64,000 nucleotides of DNA from Meandrina meandrites (taxonomy: Eukaryota > Cnidaria > Anthozoa > Scleractinia > Meandrinidae), in assembly GCA_963693305.1 (NCBI GenBank), contig OY855912.1, positions 4,632,501-4,696,500 on the forward strand, in the 5' to 3' direction. Position 1 is the stretch's first letter. Each line of letters opens with the position of its first letter. The position numbers and the translations under genes were made by a program. Shown piece by piece: positions 31,221-64,000 of this stretch. The notes beneath the pieces were generated by a model. The model was not told the origin of the DNA and searched no databases. It saw only the letters and a program-made list of their open reading frames with translations.

Positions 31221-33865
31221 TGTGCTTTATGCCCTATACGCCAACAGATTCGCATGTAACAGTTACAACAAACCATGACTGTTGTATCACCATGGAAACT
31301 TCTTCATTTTAAAGCGACCATTATCGGGCATGCTATAGGAAAGGACCACGCTTTGATCAAAATGATCACTCTTGATTTGCCTGGTCGCAGTGCAGTCCGT
31401 GCGCACCAAATGCCAACTATGACATCATTTGTAGACATCATTCGCAAGCGCGCGCGCACCCAGTGGACATGATACTTCGCTGTGCATTCGCATTGCGCAT
31501 AAATTCTCGCGTGATTATAAAAATGCGCTATCACCTTCGGCAGAAAGAGATGGCCATTCGTCTTGTAATGGCAATAAGTTAGAAATAGAAATTGAATTGC
31601 ATTGCATTGCACGATTCGCACCTTTTCTACTTTGTTGAATGAACTTGGTTTCCTGTGTCACGTTTGTTGTTAGCAAGCATCGACAAGCAGGTTTAATTTG
31701 TTTATAAAACGACAAAAAGGAATGAGTTTTCCGAAAAACTTAAGGACGATAGCATAATAATGGGAACCTTGACGATTTCAAGGTTTTTAGAGGTTTGCAA
31801 GAAATTTCACAAAGTGCAAGATGTTGTAAAGAAGAAAACAAAAGCAGTTCAAAATTATCGGCCGTCAAGACATTGCCGCGTCGGATTCACGTCAAAGTCA
31901 GTGATGTTTTCAGTTCTTACGTGTTACGTTATTTAGTGGACAAGTATTTCATGTATTTCTGTTTGATTGGAATTCAGTTAGTGTTTCTTTGTCCTGGACA
32001 CGGGTGCTTTGTATTTTCTATGAAGACGATCGGTGATTTGTAAAACTTGCTTGATTTTTCGAAAACAATAAAATAAATATCGGCAATATCAACTACATGT
32101 GGTCTCCATATAATAAAAAGAACATTACACGTTGGCTCAAATTACAGATATGAATTTTATGTTTGGGTGACAGAAACGATATCTCACGAGTGAGCGCAGC
32201 GAACGAGTGAAATATCGCCACCGTGTAATATCCTCTAGATATATATCGGTTAATCTCGCTAATTTTATTTCTAGAAAAAGGAAGACTATTCTTGTCGGCC
32301 AGGTATAGTCTAATAAACAATTATTCCACGAGCGCACGTTAGATGTGAAATAGTAGACAGCCAAAGAGGTGCGTAGAGGTCGTTGAGCCGAGTTGGCTAT
32401 ATCTCAACAAGCACACGTGAGTGGAATATATTTTTATTAAAAACACCCAAAGAATCGCAATATTTAAGCTCCCCGGCTGCTCTCGCTGACGCGTACACCT
32501 ACCATATTTGCTTGTTGTCCATGGTATATGAGCTCAGATACCATGGCCTGTAAACCAATCAAAACTCAGTAATTGCAATAAACCAAGGGTAGTTTTTAAT
32601 AATGGCTGACATCCAATAGCCGCTAAGCCAATCTCTATCTAGAAATACACTCCAAATGTGTCATTTTTGATCATATTAAATATGTAACGGATTTTAAGCG
32701 TTCATATTGGCAGTTTTCGTCAAGGCATGGATATCCAATATCCTACTTCCTGAGAGCGAGTTCCCAATAACATTGAACCAAGAAAATAAACAGAACACAG
32801 AATGTCTTGTGTTAGCTGAAAATTTTATTTATATTTTAATGCTTCCCCATTTACATATTACTGCCATAACAGTAGTGAGTGTAGCAACTGATATCAAAAC
32901 ATTAATATTTGCAAGTAAGACCTTGGCCCATAATAGCTAACTGCAACTGTTTCTCGTCATATATACCTGGTAAGTTACGGTGCATCTGTTAAGACCCTCT
33001 TTGACGCCCTTTGCTCCATGAGGAGCCTAATGGAATAATGAATGTTAAGACCCTCTTTGTTGCTTAACACCTCTGATTAGGCTCTGCTGGTTCATTATCT
33101 TTTGGATTAAGGCAAGTTAATTTATTGGGAATTAATCCTGTAATGAAATTAATAATCGTGTCCCTGCAATAAATAGCTGTGTCGTTTTATGTTTATTTTT
33201 CGTTCCTAGCGTTTTCTTTTTTTTGTATTAAGCCCTATTGGTGCTCACCTTTTCTTGCCTTTGAACAAAGTGAACTACCTTTCTACGTAATTAAAGCATA
33301 CAAGACAAGAAAATTAGGTTAGAAAATGACCAAAGGTGTGTTGGTATTTAAAAACTCTCCCAACTAGCACTATGATAAATGCATGTAGATCAGTGAGGGC
33401 AATTTGTACGCTGATATTGAGGCATTAACACACCAACCAAGAAATCTAATCAGGTTGAGTTTCAACTTCAAACCTTTGAAGATAAGCATCATTTGCAGGG
33501 ATGTGTCATCAGGATTAATCTTTCGTGTATAAAGTTAAAAGATGCAGTATACTTGGACAAATATAGTTTAAAGGTGCCCCGTTGTGCTCCCATAAGGTGT
33601 ATGGAAAATCCAATTCATATATTTCAGTTTTTGGACTTCATATAACTACCTGAAGGTTACCATCTATAGCAGTGGCTACTAAGTTTTGCGAGTCTTTCTA
33701 TTGCAAGATTTATCAAAATCAAAATCATCAACAGTATTTTTTATGCCAAACAGGGCAGTTCAGAAATGTCTCACTCATTTCATTTTACAGCCACTTCACA
33801 GACTTTCTCCCAACTCTTTCACCGCAGCTCCTCGCTCCTTTCGCTTCCTTTCATTCAAGCGGCCG
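31221..33865. other. Intergenic region between the two receptor genes
   Basis: These 2.6 kb hold no supported gene. They contain two palindromic MITE-like pieces: the gatatctcacgagtgagcgc core near 32178-32215 and the element at 32305-32440. The promoter of the kringle gene should lie in the part just above 31221, but I see no convincing TATA box near its start codon. Confidence 0.5.
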
Positions 33866-33871
33866 TTTATT
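33866..33871 (-). promoter_or_regulatory. Polyadenylation signal AATAAA of the polycystin-like gene
   Basis: A consensus AATAAA on the minus strand lies about 165 bases past the TAG stop codon, a normal 3' UTR distance. Confidence 0.55.
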
Positions 33872-34037
33872 TTAATAAGCGATTATCTTAGTTTTGAAGA
33901 GATTTTTGGTGTTTTTATCTATAACTTCTAAGTGTTTTTTAAATCTTGTAAGGAACTTAACTTTGTGATTTGTCACGAAATCCGGCGATAAAGTTGTAGA
34001 CAAATTAGCGGGTTAAATAGTAACCCTTAGGCAAACT

Positions 34038-63497
<29,460 letters not shown>

Positions 63498-64000
63498 CTG
63501 TTAAAGAAAAAAGTATAAAGGTAAAAAGTATCAGCATACCTACTGCTGATCAATCCTGTTCGAGATCCGTTCTGTAGGCGCGGACCAAGCGAGCCATAAA
63601 TCGGACGGGAACGAAGGGTGCATATTTACAGCACAGACCGACAAAACGAGGTAGTTATACAAAAACCTTTCATTAAAGCGCGCGGGAGCCGGGTAGGACT
63701 GAATGATGCACCTTGTAAAATTAGCCAATCACGATGCTCGTACTATCTGGAAGTATTAGAGACATTCCGATTGGAGAACGAAATTGAGTTCAAGTACGCG
63801 ACTCAATTTCAATACTAGTGCTTATATCCCGGCGTGATCAATCGATGAAACCGATAATCGATGGGTTATATATGCTTTCGATTTCTGCTTGAAATTGACG
63901 ATTTATTTGGCTATGGAATCGTTTTGCAGTAGTTGCGTACGTCAGGCGTATTTGATAACTTCAGTGATAGTATTTTCAATGAGGGTATTTGCACAAATCA
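63498..64000. other. Sequence upstream of the first visible polycystin exon
   Basis: No further discoidin-type exon or promoter is recognisable. The short palindrome atcgatgaaaccgataatcgat is at about 63840-63862. It is either an intron or the 5' flank. Confidence 0.4.

Noticed and set aside
31561..31621. Repeat gaattgcattgcattgc as part of the 46.4-kb pentanucleotide family
   Set aside because: Only three units are present; chance or slippage is enough.

Overview
The window is animal nuclear DNA. It is AT-rich, its genes are split by GT-AG introns, and it is crowded with transposon debris. The domain set (a polycystin-1-like receptor-channel with discoidin domains; a kringle/Ig-like receptor with discoidin-like modules), tRNA-derived SINEs, an L1/Tx1-type LINE, DIRS-like and hAT remnants and many palindromic MITEs suggest a cnidarian, most likely an anthozoan such as a stony coral or anemone. 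That placement is inference from the domain and repeat repertoire.

Positions 1-21,200 hold no host gene that I can support. They hold a broken hAT transposase (4.6-5.9 kb), several palindromic MITEs (3.1, 4.1, 6.4, 7.4, 17.1 kb), a degenerate tandem duplication with one copy split by a MITE (7.5-10.0 kb), a RecQ-helicase-like fragment (10.4 kb), an almost full-length but inactivated L1/Tx1-type LINE on the minus strand (10.87-16.17 kb) whose 5' junction is a perfect 38-bp inverted repeat, an (ATT)n microsatellite, a 9-bp-unit minisatellite (18.7-19.2 kb), a DIRS-like reverse transcriptase fragment (19.2-19.65 kb) and a second hAT C-terminal fragment (20.05-20.2 kb).

Positions 21,242-31,220 carry a complete minus-strand gene that I could assemble as 13 exons with matching phases (3,678 nt, 1,225 codons plus stop). 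It encodes a signal peptide, an N-terminal beta-type region, one canonical and one degenerate kringle, three Ig-like regions, a novel linker, three tandem divergent discoidin-like modules, a marginal membrane segment and a short charged tail. An AATAAA lies 36 bases after the stop.

Positions 34,038-63,497 carry a second, much larger minus-strand gene, assembled as 22 exons in one continuous frame (about 3,808 codons; the 5' end is probably outside the window). It encodes two F5/8 type C (discoidin) domains, a WSC domain, about eight PKD repeats, a REJ region, a GAIN/GPS autoproteolysis site, 11 membrane segments with a PLAT domain after the first, a polycystin TOP domain and ion-channel module, and an acidic tail ending in an RVLP ciliary-type motif. 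Its introns hold SINEs, MITEs, a retroposed 3' fragment and microsatellites.

The two genes are neighbours in the same orientation, and both build discoidin-type modules from exon pairs with the same phase pattern (1-0 then 0-1). This points to exon shuffling or shared ancestry of the modules. The polycystin is likely to be a membrane (probably ciliary) adhesion receptor-channel and the kringle protein a surface or secreted recognition protein; a functional link between them is speculation.
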